A model generated the notes under the pieces. It made no database searches and was not told where the DNA came from. It saw nothing but the letters and a program-made list of their open reading frames with translations. Shown here piece by piece: positions 1 through 7,340 of a stretch of 9,814 nt of DNA. The translations under genes were made by a program, and so were the position numbers. Where the stretch lies: contig DBXA01000052.1 in NCBI GenBank assembly GCA_002309235.1, positions 1 to 9,814 of the forward strand, written 5' to 3'. Source of the stretch: Christensenella sp. UBA1224 (GTDB lineage: Bacteria > Bacillota > Clostridia > Christensenellales > Aristaeellaceae). Every line of letters begins with the position of its first letter. Within the stretch, counting starts at the first letter, position 1.

Positions 1-1497
1 CTTGACGGGAAACAGTATACACTGGATCCCTCCATGCTGGTCATCGCCGACAGGGAGAATGCCACGGGCCTCGCCGGCATCATGGGCGGCGAGGAGAGCG
101 AGATCACGGAAAACACAGGTGATGTTCTCTTCGAATGCGCCGCGTTTGACCACGCCAGCATCCGTGTGACGGGAAGGACGCTCGGTATCCGTACGGAGGC
201 GAGCGGGCGCTTTGAGCGAGGCGTCAACCCGGATACAGTCCTTGACGCGCTGGACCGCGCATGCGCGCTGGTAGAGCAGCTCGGATGCGGCGAGGTAGTG
301 AACGGCCTTTATGATTCCCGTCCGCAAGCCCCCGCGAAAGCGCCTGTCAAAGCGTCCATCAAACGCATCAACAGCCTGACCGGCGTGGATATTCCCCCGG
401 AAAGGATACGCTCCATACTGGAAGGCCTCGGCATGGAGGTCGCCATTGAAGGCGAAAGCCTTTCCTGCAAGGTGCCCGTTTGGAGGCAGGATATCGAGAT
501 GGAAGCCGACATAGCGGAAGAAGTGCTGCGCATGTACGGCTACGATTCGCTGCCCTCCACGCTCATGACCGGCGTTACCATGCCCGGCGGGCTGAGCGAG
601 AAAAAGAAGGCCGCGAATCCCGTACGGAATGCCCTTGTCGCCCGCGGCTTCTACGAGACCTACTCCTTCTCCTTTGTGAGCCCCAGATGGCTCAGGGAAC
701 TGCCCGTTCCGGAGGATGACCCGCGCCGCAGCCCCATCGTCATCCGCAACCCCCTCGGCGAGGATACCAGCGTGATGCGCACGTCTCTCCTCCCCTCCAT
801 GCTCTCGGTCTGCGCCTTCAACCAGAGCCGCGGCGCCCAGGAATTCCGCCTGTTCGAGCTGAGCAGTACCTTCTTCCCGAAGAAGGATGACATACTGGCC
901 GATGAGAAGAGCACACTGTGCATGGCCATGTACGGGCCCGATGTCGATTTCTACGCCCTGCGGGATGCGGCATATGCCGTCATCGAGCAGTTCGGTGCAA
1001 AGCCCTCCATCGCGCCCGGCGGTGACGCGTACTTCCATCCCGGCCGCAAGGCGGAGATCAGCGTGCGAGGCGGCATCAAGGTAGCCCAGCTGGGTGAGAT
1101 TCATCCGGATTACGCCGAAAAGTTCGATCTGAGCGGCAGGCTCTATGTCGCCGAGATCGATATCGAAGCACTCACGGGCATGCGCAGTACAGCTGTCAGG
1201 CTCAAACCCCTGCCCAAGTTCCCCGCCGTAACCCGCGACCTTGCGCTCGTCATGGATGAGAGCATAAACGTAGGGCCCGTGGCGGATTCCATCCGCAAGC
1301 ACGCCGGACGAGAGCTCGAAAGGGTGGATGTATTCGATATCTACCGCGGCATACAGCTCGGCCCCGACAGGAAGAGCGTCGCCTTCTCCCTCTCCTTCCG
1401 CGCCGCAGACAGGACCATGACGGATACGGAGATCAACGCCTGCATGGATAAGGTACTTGCCGCCTGCAGGAAGGAATTCGGCGCGGAGCTGCGCTGA
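1..1497 (+). CDS. pheT: Phenylalanine--tRNA ligase beta subunit, C-terminal part (5' end outside window)
   Basis: PheT is the beta chain of the cytoplasmic alpha2beta2 enzyme that charges tRNA-Phe. The reading frame is open from base 1 (LDGKQYTLDPSML...), so the ATG at 34 is internal and the gene is cut by the window edge; 498 codons remain of a family usually near 800 residues. Visible in order, counted from base 1: the end of the B3/B4 domain (GLAGIMGGEESE, then SGRFERGV), the B5 domain (about residues 110-190, with DIEMEADIAEEVLRMYGY), the catalytically inactive synthetase-like core (ARGFYETYSFSFVSP and onward), and the C-terminal anticodon-binding FDX-ACB domain (FPAVTRDLALV through EINACMDKVLAACRKEFG). 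The N-terminal OB-fold tRNA-binding domain and probably pheS lie upstream, outside the window. No frameshift is seen. An intrinsic terminator follows 42 bases after the stop, so this is the last gene of its transcript. Identification is secure from family motifs. Confidence 0.97.
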   Translation, partial: LDGKQYTLDPSMLVIADRENATGLAGIMGGEESEITENTGDVLFECAAFDHASIRVTGRTLGIRTEASGRFERGVNPDTVLDALDRACALVEQLGCGEVVNGLYDSRPQAPAKAPVKASIKRINSLTGVDIPPERIRSILEGLGMEVAIEGESLSCKVPVWRQDIEMEADIAEEVLRMYGYDSLPSTLMTGVTMPGGLSEKKKAANPVRNALVARGFYETYSFSFVSPRWLRELPVPEDDPRRSPIVIRNPLGEDTSVMRTSLLPSMLSVCAFNQSRGAQEFRLFELSSTFFPKKDDILADEKSTLCMAMYGPDVDFYALRDAAYAVIEQFGAKPSIAPGGDAYFHPGRKAEISVRGGIKVAQLGEIHPDYAEKFDLSGRLYVAEIDIEALTGMRSTAVRLKPLPKFPAVTRDLALVMDESINVGPVADSIRKHAGRELERVDVFDIYRGIQLGPDRKSVAFSLSFRAADRTMTDTEINACMDKVLAACRKEFGAELR

Positions 1498-1539
1498 AAT
1501 CAGCAAAGCCTGAAGAATCGATGATCCGGCCATTCAGAA

Positions 1540-1574
1540 ACAGGGCATCCTATTGCGGGTGCCCTGTGTTTTTT
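1540..1574 (+). terminator. Intrinsic terminator after pheT
   Basis: The left arm 1540-1550 (ACAGGGCATCC) pairs with the right arm 1557-1567 (GGGTGCCCTGT) in an 11-pair stem with one T-G wobble and a six-base loop. After one G there is a run of six T at 1569-1574. This is a textbook Rho-independent terminator and lies 42 bases beyond the pheT stop. Its T-run abuts the promoter of the next gene. Confidence 0.88.
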
Positions 1575-1582
1575 GATATAAT
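1574..1582 (+). promoter_or_regulatory. Extended -10 promoter for the exported-protein gene
   Basis: TGATATAAT at 1574-1582 is a perfect sigma-A -10 hexamer (TATAAT, 1577-1582) with the extended TGn element. The only -35-like sequence at a workable distance is TTGCGG (1553-1558, 18-base spacer), which matches the consensus at only three positions and lies inside the terminator loop and stem; extended -10 promoters often tolerate this. Transcription would start near 1589, giving a leader of roughly 50 bases before the ATG at 1638. Confidence 0.7.
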
Positions 1583-1637
1583 CGTGACAGACGGAACGAA
1601 AAGACAGACAGATCACCTGATCAAGGAGGCATTTGCA

Positions 1638-2636
1638 ATGAATAAAGCGCTTCGTAAACTGTTCGTATTGCTGCTCATACTGGCCTTTGCATGCCCTGCC
1701 GCAGCGGATACCGCGGATGAGACAGGCGCCAATCGCCTGAACATCGCTTTCGGGCTTTTCTCCGTAGCTTTGCCGGAAGGCACAACCGCCGGTCCAAACA
1801 CCGGAAATGTCCTGTCCGATTTCCGTTTTGAAGCAGAAGGCCTGAATCTTCTGATCTACGCAAACTATGCCCCTACTGAGGAATACGAAAAGACAGCCGG
1901 CGCCAGACTGAACAGCCTGCTGTCCTACCTGTATGCTTTTTCAGGACCAAACTATTCCGAAACGGAAGTATGCGAAGAGACGCTGGAGAACGGCATAAGC
2001 CTCCGATGGCAGTATATGCAGGGAGATCTTATGCATTCTCTTTATTTTGAAGCCGACGACGGCCGATATCGCTATAACATGAGCCTGTCATTAAGTGCTG
2101 AAGAAGCGGATAAGGAAGCAGTCCTTAAGATCATGCGCTCCTTCCGGACAGATCCCGAAATGGAGGATGATCTTTCGCAGATCCGGCAGACAAAGCTCGA
2201 AGGCGGCAGCTTCATCAGCGTCGAGCACGGGCTTGAGATACACCTGGATGAAGAGTGGGAGATCGTCCCGTATAAGGATTATCTGCTTCCCGGAACGGCT
2301 TTCATGCTTGTCAAGGACGAAGGAATGGAAATGATCCAGCTGTTCAGCGATCATCCGGTCCAGCCCGAAGAGAGCCGGGAATGGCTCGACTGGTTTCTGG
2401 ACGCCAAAGGTTCCGCCGATATCGCAGGCGAGCCTTATCAGATCACGCTGGAGGGGCTCGGAGGAATCGAAGCCTGGGCAGCGGAGGAGAAGCCAGGTGT
2501 CCATATGATCGATATCGCCTTTGTCTATGAAAACTATTGCTACTACGGCATGCTCATGTGGGTGCCGGAGAACGATGAGACCGCCAGGCCCTTCATGCAG
2601 GAAGCCCTGAGGACTTTATCCTCGCCTGAACAGTAG
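1638..2636 (+). CDS. Exported protein of unknown function with two similar domains
   Basis: I do not recognise a named gene. The start is the ATG at 1638, not the earlier in-frame ATG at 1521: AAGGAGG at 1623-1629 sits eight bases before it, and the 1521 start would run through the terminator and promoter. The product is 332 residues. Residues 1-23 form a signal peptide (positively charged MNKALRK, hydrophobic FVLLLILAFA, then AAA before D24), so the protein should be exported; the Cys at 19 is a poor lipobox fit. Residues about 34-170 and 192-329 look like copies of one alpha/beta domain. Each begins with a short strand (FSVALPEG; LEIHLDEEW), has a late aromatic strand (YRYNMSL; YCYYGMLMW) and ends in a helix with LR or FR (AVLKIMRSFR; PFMQEALRTL). 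This layout resembles PsbP/Mog1/DcrB-like domains, which is only inference. The gene stands alone between two terminators, and its base composition is lower in GC than pheT. Confidence 0.85.
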   Translation: MNKALRKLFVLLLILAFACPAAADTADETGANRLNIAFGLFSVALPEGTTAGPNTGNVLSDFRFEAEGLNLLIYANYAPTEEYEKTAGARLNSLLSYLYAFSGPNYSETEVCEETLENGISLRWQYMQGDLMHSLYFEADDGRYRYNMSLSLSAEEADKEAVLKIMRSFRTDPEMEDDLSQIRQTKLEGGSFISVEHGLEIHLDEEWEIVPYKDYLLPGTAFMLVKDEGMEMIQLFSDHPVQPEESREWLDWFLDAKGSADIAGEPYQITLEGLGGIEAWAAEEKPGVHMIDIAFVYENYCYYGMLMWVPENDETARPFMQEALRTLSSPEQ

Positions 2637-2647
2637 ACAGTTTAAAG

Positions 2648-2712
2648 AAAGCCTGCCGCAGCGCAAAAGGATACGTTCATCGGCGCATCCGTTCTGTACT
2701 GCGGCAGGCTTT
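2648..2712. terminator. Bidirectional terminator-like inverted repeat between convergent genes
   Basis: Perfect 13-base arms, AAAGCCTGCCGCA (2648-2660) and TGCGGCAGGCTTT (2700-2712), flank a 39-base interior. That interior holds an imperfect smaller hairpin (GGATACG 2669-2675 with CGCATCC 2684-2690, one mismatch). The structure sits between the stop of the + strand exported-protein gene (2636) and the stop of the - strand MATE gene (2725), the usual place for a shared terminator. The A and T runs at the stem ends are only three long, with further Ts at 2715-2718 on the + side and TTTAAA (TTTAAA at 2641-2646) on the other side, so termination strength is uncertain. Confidence 0.6.
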
Positions 2713-2724
2713 ATGTTTCCCTCG

Positions 2725-4110
2725 CTACCGAAGGGCAAACGTCTTCCCTTCCCTCGTTTCCTTCCAGGCAGGTTTTCGCAGCGCGAACAGGAAACAGGCG
2801 AAATGGATCAGCAATGTTATCGTCCAGCTGATGGGATAGGAAGCGTACAATATCGGCAGCGTATGGTACCTGGTGAAGACCGTGAAGATCCAGCCCAGGC
2901 GGAACACACAGATACCTGTGAGCGAGACCAGCATGGGCATGATGGAATAGCCCATACCCCGCAGTATCCCCACCATGCCGTCCATAAGGCCGCATACCGG
3001 GATGAACAGGCATATGCACTGCATGCGCAGTATGCCGATGCGGATGACCTCCGGATCATCCGTATACAGCGAAAGCAGAGGGCTTGCGAAAAGAAGAGCC
3101 ATGCCTGAAACGAAGAACCCGACGGCCAGCTCCAGTATAAAGCACGCGGCCATGATCGGCTTGATGCGCCATTTCTGTCCGGCTCCCACATTCTGGCTGG
3201 TAAACGTCATAGCCGCCTGGTACATGGCATTATTGATGGTATAGGTAAAGCTCTCAATATTCGAAGCCGCAGAGTTGGCTGCCATGGCCATCGAAAGGAA
3301 AGAATTGACGCTGGATTGTATGATCACGTTGGAGATGGAGAACAGTGTGCTCTGCAGGCCTGCCGGGAGTCCTATCCGGATGAGCTCTCTGAGCGTATCC
3401 ATATCCGCCCGTATCCTGCGTATCTCAAGCCGGATCCACCGATCGGTACGGAGGAGGCACCCGAACACCAGCACAAAGGCAAGGACCTGCGATATGGCTG
3501 TCGCCAGGGCGACGCCCACAACGCCCATACCAAAGACGACCACAAACACCACGTTCATGACCAGGTTCGCCGCCCCCGCGGTGGTCAGGTAATAAAGGGG
3601 CCTTCGGGTATCTCCCACGGCGCGCAGTATGGCGGCGCCGAAGTTGTACATCATGGTAAAAGGCATGCCCAGGAAGTATATCCGCAGGTACAGAGCCGCC
3701 TGGTCGATGACATCTGCGGGAGAAGACATGACCTCCAGCATGGGACGCGCGAAGATGAGTCCCAGAACGCTGACAAAAAGGCCGCTCACGGCGCTGAGCG
3801 CCACACTGGTATGCACGCCCTTTTCCACGCCCTGCCGGTTCTCTGAGCCGAAATTGCGCGCTACCAAAACGCCCGTGCCCACGGAAAAGCCCATGAAGAA
3901 ATTCGTCAGCAGCGCGATCAGGGAGCCTGTCGAGCCTACAGCCGCAAGGGCAGTCGGCCCGACAAAGCGCCCCACCACGATCATATCCGCCGCGTTGAAG
4001 AGCAGCTGCAGGATACCCGTAATGGCAAGCGGTATCGCAAACTTCGCCACCGCACCTAAAAGGTTTCCATGCAGCATGTCCACATCCCTGTCGAATACAG
4101 AAAAACGCAT
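2725..4110 (-). CDS. MATE-family multidrug/cation efflux transporter
   Basis: A 461-residue inner-membrane antiporter of the MATE family, which exports drugs or other organic cations in exchange for Na+ or H+. The protein has about twelve hydrophobic segments in two related halves. The first half carries NAADMIVVGRFVG (residues 39-51), VLVARNFGSEN (81-91) and AILRAVGDTRRPLYY (160-174); the second has the matching SQNVGAGQ (305-312) and GILRGMGYS (381-389). Length is normal for the family (440-470). The ATG at 4110 is preceded by AGAAGGGA, with a rather short spacing; M12 (MLHGN) is a possible alternative start. The gene is 105 bases downstream of pepF on the same strand and may be read from the same transcript, although a hairpin lies between them. 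Sequence reading cannot give the substrate, so a specific name such as norM or mepA is not justified. Confidence 0.92.
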   Translation of the reverse strand: MRFSVFDRDVDMLHGNLLGAVAKFAIPLAITGILQLLFNAADMIVVGRFVGPTALAAVGSTGSLIALLTNFFMGFSVGTGVLVARNFGSENRQGVEKGVHTSVALSAVSGLFVSVLGLIFARPMLEVMSSPADVIDQAALYLRIYFLGMPFTMMYNFGAAILRAVGDTRRPLYYLTTAGAANLVMNVVFVVVFGMGVVGVALATAISQVLAFVLVFGCLLRTDRWIRLEIRRIRADMDTLRELIRIGLPAGLQSTLFSISNVIIQSSVNSFLSMAMAANSAASNIESFTYTINNAMYQAAMTFTSQNVGAGQKWRIKPIMAACFILELAVGFFVSGMALLFASPLLSLYTDDPEVIRIGILRMQCICLFIPVCGLMDGMVGILRGMGYSIMPMLVSLTGICVFRLGWIFTVFTRYHTLPILYASYPISWTITLLIHFACFLFALRKPAWKETREGKTFALR

Positions 4111-4179
4111 GTCGTCCCTTCTTATCCTGAAAAATACATATCGTCGATAAGATACATTGCTTCCGTCAGAGCATATTGC

Positions 4180-4206
4180 GAGGGCTGTCCCCAGGAGACA
4201 GCCCTC
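4180..4206. terminator. Hairpin between pepF and the MATE gene, weak or partial terminator
   Basis: A perfect 10-pair stem, GAGGGCTGTC (4180-4189) with GACAGCCCTC (4197-4206), closes a seven-base loop. It begins 9 bases beyond the pepF stop in the direction of pepF transcription. In that direction the stem is followed by GCAATATGC, not by a T-run, so it is not a standard intrinsic terminator. It could be a leaky terminator, an RNA-stabilising 3' structure or a processing site that lowers MATE expression relative to pepF. Confidence 0.45.
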
Positions 4207-4215
4207 TTATCATCA

Positions 4216-6012
4216 TTATTCCGCGCAGAGCTTTTCGTACCGCTCGAGCAGTTCCTCAAAGAAGCAAAGCGCCTTGTCAACCGGCCCGCTGGTAGACATA
4301 TCCACACCCGCAAGCTTCAGCGCCTCGATCGGCGGAAGGCTGCCGCCGGCGGAGAGGAATCTCTTGTAATCCGCTACAGCCGTCTCCCCTTCCGAACGGA
4401 TGCGGGAAGCGATCGCCGTTGCCGCGGAGAACCCTGTCGCGTACTTATAAACATAGAACGCGCGGTAGAAATGCGGTATGCGCATCCATTCCCAGCGGAT
4501 CCATTCATCCGGCGTGCAGCAGGGATAGTACAGTCTGTTCAGCCTGTCATGGAGATCGTTCAGGCTCTCATAGGTGAGCGCCTCTCCCTTCTCCGCCATC
4601 GTATGAGCCTCCAGCTCAAATTCGGCGAACATGGTCTGGCGGTATACCGTGCCGCGATAGCCGTCCAGCAGGTTATACAGGAGGAAAAGCTGCGCATTCT
4701 TCTCAGGATGCCTGTCCAGCAGCTCCAGCGCCAGCAGGACCTCGTTCACCGTTGAGGCGACCTCCGCCACGAACAGGCTGTAGCCGGCCTTTTCAAACGG
4801 CTGGTTCTTATTGGAGTACCACGTATGCATGGAATGCCCCAGCTCATGGGCGAGGGTGGAAACACTGTCGAAATTGCGCTTGTAGCTCATCAGCACAAAG
4901 GGGTGGGAATCATACGTGCCCCAGGAATACGCACCGGAGGATTTGCCTATGTTCTCATAGCAGTCTATCCAGCGCTCCTTGCGCGCACGGCGCAGCAGCT
5001 CCTGGTATTCCTCTCCCAGGGGCTTCAGGCAATCGGCCACGAGCTCCAGCGCCTCATCAAAGGGCAGAGCGATATCGAAGCCGTCCCTTGGCGTGACATA
5101 CAGGTCGTAATAGGCGGGTTCATCCAACCCCGCAGCGTGCTTCGCGTTTACCTTTACCAGGCGGCTTAACGCCCCCAGGTGCTTATGCACGGTCTCTATC
5201 AGGGAAAGATACACTTCTTTTGGTATCATATCCGGGTGGAGCGACGCCTCCAGGCACGTATCGAATTTCGCCGCCCTTGCATAGAAAATATCGCTCTTTA
5301 CGGAGGATGCGTATGTGGCGGCGAACGTGGAGGCAAAGGATCTGTACGTACCGTAAAGCGACTCATAGGCGGCTTTTCGCACATTCCTGTTCCCGGACAT
5401 CATAGTGGGGATATAGTTCCCGTGGGTTATCTCCAGTGGCTGTCCATCCTCCCCCGTAATAGTGGGAAACTTCATATCCGCATCGGAGAGCATATCGTAG
5501 ATCGTGGAAGCGGCAGAGCCCATCTCCGCCGTCATGGCTACTATGCGCTCCTCCGGTCCAGAAAGCGTGTGCGGCTTGTTGCGTATGATCTCTGTGAGCC
5601 TGACGGTAAAGGGCTCGAAATCCGGGTCCTCTATGAGACCCTTCAGGTATTCCTCCGGGCATGCCGTCAGTTCCGGCACCATATAGGCCCCGGCAGTCCC
5701 GGCCTGCATCATGAGACCTTCCGACCTGGAGACCAGCGCCTGCCAGCGGGTGACGGAATTATCCTCATCCCGGCGCATCCTTGCGTAGGAGAAAAGATTT
5801 TCGATAAGCCTGTTGACAGCCGAATAGAGCCTGGACGCCGCAAGGCAGTCATCCCTCGAAGAGAGCTTGCCCTCATAAGCCGGCAGTTCTTTTACAAGGC
5901 TTTCCGCCTTCGCGTAATCCTCTTCCCATTTTTCATCGGCAGCGTATATATCCTCCAGTGCCCACGTATCCTTTAAATCACGCGATGCCCTGGGCATGGT
6001 ATCTTCTGTCAT
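4216..6012 (-). CDS. pepF: Oligoendopeptidase F (M3 family zinc metallopeptidase)
   Basis: A 598-residue cytoplasmic zinc endopeptidase that cuts short peptides, the normal length for PepF of peptidase family M3B. The zinc site is plain: HELGH at residues 389-393 (within STLAHELGHSMHTWYS), with the third ligand most likely E417 in FVAEVASTVNE, 28 residues after the first His as in thimet-type M3 enzymes. The N-terminal part has the helical PepF domain, and GAYSWGTYDSHPFVLMSY (from residue 360) is the conserved stretch before the active site. The ATG at 6012 has GGGAGGAG six bases upstream. The start lies only 18 bases beyond the galK stop, so the two genes are almost surely one transcript. 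Known roles are peptide turnover and, in some Gram-positive bacteria, trimming of peptide pheromones; no peptide-transport or signalling gene is near, so general peptide recycling is the safer reading. Confidence 0.96.
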   Translation of the reverse strand: MTEDTMPRASRDLKDTWALEDIYAADEKWEEDYAKAESLVKELPAYEGKLSSRDDCLAASRLYSAVNRLIENLFSYARMRRDEDNSVTRWQALVSRSEGLMMQAGTAGAYMVPELTACPEEYLKGLIEDPDFEPFTVRLTEIIRNKPHTLSGPEERIVAMTAEMGSAASTIYDMLSDADMKFPTITGEDGQPLEITHGNYIPTMMSGNRNVRKAAYESLYGTYRSFASTFAATYASSVKSDIFYARAAKFDTCLEASLHPDMIPKEVYLSLIETVHKHLGALSRLVKVNAKHAAGLDEPAYYDLYVTPRDGFDIALPFDEALELVADCLKPLGEEYQELLRRARKERWIDCYENIGKSSGAYSWGTYDSHPFVLMSYKRNFDSVSTLAHELGHSMHTWYSNKNQPFEKAGYSLFVAEVASTVNEVLLALELLDRHPEKNAQLFLLYNLLDGYRGTVYRQTMFAEFELEAHTMAEKGEALTYESLNDLHDRLNRLYYPCCTPDEWIRWEWMRIPHFYRAFYVYKYATGFSAATAIASRIRSEGETAVADYKRFLSAGGSLPPIEALKLAGVDMSTSGPVDKALCFFEELLERYEKLCAE

Positions 6013-6030
6013 CGTCTTCTCCTCCCTCTG

Positions 6031-7272
6031 TCAGTCAAGCTTCGCGCCGCCTACCGGGCGGATGCCCAGCACCGTGCACGCACCTGCTCCGAAAACGCTG
6101 TTCATGAGGGAAGAATACCCATCCAGCATTTCAAACGGCACAAACGCCAGAATCGTGCCCGCGAAGCCGCCGCCGTGGATGCGCCACGCGCCTCTGCCCG
6201 TCAGCATGCGGCGGGAAAGCTCCAGTGCCAGCGCCATCTCCTGGTTCGCGCTGCCAGGTACATACAGGTTCTGCAAAAGCTTCCAGCTGCTCTCGCCGGA
6301 GGCGATGATCCCCTTAAAGAAGGTATCCAGATCGTCCTTTTTCAGCGCTTCCACGAGTACCGGCACCCTGGCATCCTCATCGTAGAAGTGGAGGGCACGC
6401 AGTATCGCCCTGTCCGGCACCTTATTCTTCAGCCGCGGGATCGCCTTCTCAAATACATCGGCAGGTATCTCACGCAGTACGCTCGCTCCCATCTCCTTGG
6501 CAACAGCCTTCATTTCTGCCGGTATCGCCGCGTATTCCGCTGTCAGGTTCCCGTGCTCGCCGCCGGCGCACACAACGCACAGAGCATAGCCTTTTGCCGC
6601 AAAATCATAGCTGAGGGCCTCCACCTTGGCGTCCGCTGTCTCAAAATCCATTGTCACAAGGCCGCCTACGGATGACGCCATCTGGTCCAGCAGCCCGGAA
6701 GGCTTGCCGAAATATACGTTCTCCGCGTATTTGGACATGACGGCCCGCTTTTCCGCAGGGATCACCCACCCGTTGTACAGAGCGTCAAACGCGCAGCACA
6801 GCATGACTTCCACCGCTGCGGAGGAGGAAAGGCCGGAGCCCTTGAACACGGTGGATGTCACTGCCATATCCATACCGCCGATCGCATACCCATTATCCTT
6901 CAGGGCCGCCGCGACGCCGCGAATGAGAGCAGTGGTCGTCTCGTATTCTGATCTCACCGGCTCCAGTTCATTGAGATCTACCTTGAATTCGGCATCGAAT
7001 CCTTCCGAATGCATCCGCACGATATTTTCTTTATTCGGCGTAACGGCAGCTATGGTATCCAGCGTAACGGATGCCGCGAGAACACGCCCGTTGTTGTGAT
7101 CCGTGTGATTGCCGGCGATCTCCGTGCGGCCGGGTGCCGATACGAACCGCAGCCCCTCTTTTTCCCCGTAGAGCTCCTTATGCCATGCGGCAAGCTTTTC
7201 ATAGCGCGCGAGCTGCTTTTCCACCGCGCCGTCCCTTTCACCGTACAGAAGACGAATGGTATCTGTATTCAT
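6031..7272 (-). CDS. galK: Galactokinase (GHMP kinase family), clostridial-type variant
   Basis: A 413-residue cytoplasmic sugar kinase expected to phosphorylate galactose to galactose-1-phosphate with ATP (Leloir pathway). All three GHMP motifs are present. Motif 1 is SAPGRTEIAGNHTDHNNG (residues 45-62), motif 2 is KGSGLSSSAAVEV (144-156, ATP phosphate binding), and motif 3 is WRIHGGGFAGTILAFVP (363-379). D196 in SGLLDQMASS matches the catalytic Asp of classic GalK. Motif 1 departs from the usual GRVNLIGEHTDYNDG: GEHTDY is replaced by GNHTDH, so the Glu that touches galactose in studied enzymes is Asn here. I recall the same variant in galactokinase-annotated proteins of other Clostridia, so it is probably a lineage feature, but specificity could differ. 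The ATG at 7272 has GGAGGAG about eight bases upstream and a promoter at 7311-7340. No galT, galE or sugar transporter is in the window; pepF follows 18 bases downstream. Confidence 0.9.
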   Translation of the reverse strand: MNTDTIRLLYGERDGAVEKQLARYEKLAAWHKELYGEKEGLRFVSAPGRTEIAGNHTDHNNGRVLAASVTLDTIAAVTPNKENIVRMHSEGFDAEFKVDLNELEPVRSEYETTTALIRGVAAALKDNGYAIGGMDMAVTSTVFKGSGLSSSAAVEVMLCCAFDALYNGWVIPAEKRAVMSKYAENVYFGKPSGLLDQMASSVGGLVTMDFETADAKVEALSYDFAAKGYALCVVCAGGEHGNLTAEYAAIPAEMKAVAKEMGASVLREIPADVFEKAIPRLKNKVPDRAILRALHFYDEDARVPVLVEALKKDDLDTFFKGIIASGESSWKLLQNLYVPGSANQEMALALELSRRMLTGRGAWRIHGGGFAGTILAFVPFEMLDGYSSLMNSVFGAGACTVLGIRPVGGAKLD

Positions 7273-7310
7273 ATGTATTGCTCCTCCGATCTATATCCAA
7301 TGTGACTACT

Positions 7311-7340
7311 ATTGTACAACAAAGAGCGGCCGTGTGGCAA
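7311..7340 (-). promoter_or_regulatory. Sigma-A-like promoter for galK-pepF
   Basis: On the - strand, TTGCCA (7340-7335; five of six matches to TTGACA) is separated by 18 bases from TACAAT (7316-7311; five of six matches to TATAAT). Transcription would start near 7304, giving a leader of about 30 bases that includes the GGAGGAG of galK. The -10 region overlaps the small palindrome TTGTACAA (7312-7319). The -35 end overlaps a short hairpin sequence at 7339-7352, so a regulator site here is possible but unproven. Confidence 0.65.

Noticed and set aside
1521..1637. N-terminal extension of the exported-protein gene from the ATG at 1521
   Set aside because: It would be translated through the terminator and promoter, and it hides the signal peptide; the ATG at 1638 has a strong AAGGAGG at the right distance.
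1656..1700. Lipoprotein signal in the exported protein (Cys at residue 19)
   Set aside because: The residues before the Cys (L-A-F-A-C) fit the lipobox poorly and Pro follows it; AAA before D24 fits an ordinary signal peptidase site better.
3316..3846. + strand open frame (176 codons) opposite the MATE gene
   Set aside because: Its translation is a His/Arg/Gln-rich low-sense sequence typical of the reverse complement of membrane-protein codons.
5179..5976. + strand open frame (265 codons) opposite pepF
   Set aside because: It is fully antisense to the PepF coding region, is rich in Arg, Gly and His as shadow frames are, and has no family resemblance.
7291..7319. Alternative galK promoter TTGTAC with a -10 near TATAGA (7290-7295)
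   Set aside because: Transcription would begin inside or next to the Shine-Dalgarno sequence, leaving no usable leader; TTGCCA/TACAAT fits better.
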